Source of the DNA: an uncultured Alphaproteobacteria bacterium
GTDB taxonomy: Bacteria; Pseudomonadota; Alphaproteobacteria; RF32; CAG-239
Direction: 5' to 3'
Assembly: GCA_944392185.1 (NCBI GenBank)
Contig: CALXVW010000029.1
Coordinates: forward strand, 1-21,962
DNA: 21,962 nt
This document shows positions 21,867 to 21,962 of the stretch, piece after piece. The translations under genes were made by a program, and so were the position numbers. The notes beneath the pieces were generated by a model. It made no database searches. It saw only the letters and a list, made by a program, of their open reading frames with translations, and was not told the origin of the DNA. The number at the start of each line of letters is the position of its first letter. Within the stretch, counting starts at the first letter, position 1.

Positions 21867-21962
21867 TTAGCGAGGGCAGCTCATATCAAAAATATCATCA
21901 ATGGCTTTATGAAGGAGTTTGGCTTCCGGGGTATCGGAGAGCTTGTAGAACATTTCTTTGCC
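21867..21962 (-). CDS. C-terminal end of a probable ArsR-family metal-responsive repressor (partial)
   Basis: Only the last 31 codons lie in the window; the gene continues past the right edge. The visible peptide starts GKEMFYKLSD, which fits the wing beta-hairpin of ArsR/SmtB proteins, then EAKLLHKAIDDIFDM as the C-terminal dimerisation helix, and ends MSCPR with a Cys that could belong to a metal site. The stop lies 12 bases upstream of the -35 box of the HMA-ATPase operon and on the same strand. It is the natural candidate for the repressor that binds the inverted repeat there. The family call is inferred from a short fragment plus context. Confidence 0.6.
   Translation of the reverse strand, partial: GKEMFYKLSDTPEAKLLHKAIDDIFDMSCPR

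Overview
The window reads as chromosomal DNA of an AT-rich alphaproteobacterium, probably an uncultured host- or gut-associated lineage. The case rests on gene order and families: ftsE-ftsX-ydcF-plsC-DUF2125 with a divergent zinc-ribbon (MJ0042-type) gene beside ftsE, pal-cpoB-tilS, tadA divergent from rluB-rsmD, and xseB-ispA. I found no insertion sequence, CRISPR array, prophage gene, rRNA or tRNA. The exact genus cannot be read from the sequence.

Layout. (1) 1-2200: three orphan genes (one cut by the window edge), two of them probably distant paralogues, with intrinsic terminators. (2) 2450-5430: envelope and translation genes: the Tol-Pal lipoprotein Pal, the periplasmic TPR protein CpoB, then tilS and smpB overlapping head to tail. 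(3) 5431-5888: a gene-free, very structured 456-base stretch holding a nested palindrome, two terminator-like hairpins, a sigma70-like promoter, a candidate ~160-nt orphan structured RNA with a three-way-junction fold, an 11-bp perfect inverted repeat and a 14-bp leader hairpin, all ahead of an unrecognised 78-aa gene. This is the best candidate here for something undescribed. (4) 6129-7924: RNA modification genes tadA, rluB and rsmD. (5) 7893-11965 (minus): a tightly coupled cell-division and envelope operon, ftsE-ftsX-ydcF-plsC-DUF2125, with overlapping or nearly touching genes. (6) 12086-15687: zinc-ribbon membrane protein, xseB-ispA, a small ArsR regulator and RNase D. (7) 15688-16560: a GC-richer orphan gene with its own terminator, inserted between rnd and aspS. 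(8) 16643-19680: aspS and a divergent, C-terminally extended AnmK-like sugar kinase. (9) 19752-21962 (minus): a Zn/Cd/Pb efflux module made of the tail of a probable ArsR-type repressor, a free-standing heavy-metal-binding HMA protein and a P1B-type ATPase without its own HMA domain. It is driven by a near-consensus promoter with a 9-bp inverted-repeat operator across the -10 and start site.

Most genes are housekeeping. Convergent neighbours repeatedly overlap tail to tail with no terminator between them, whereas pal and the orphan genes carry clear hairpin terminators. The orphan genes at 2-646 and 15902-16510 use more G/C-ending codons than their neighbours. The gene at 15902 and the one at 855 both lack a visible Shine-Dalgarno sequence and share an ACAAAA(A)CCCAAA motif just upstream of the start codon.
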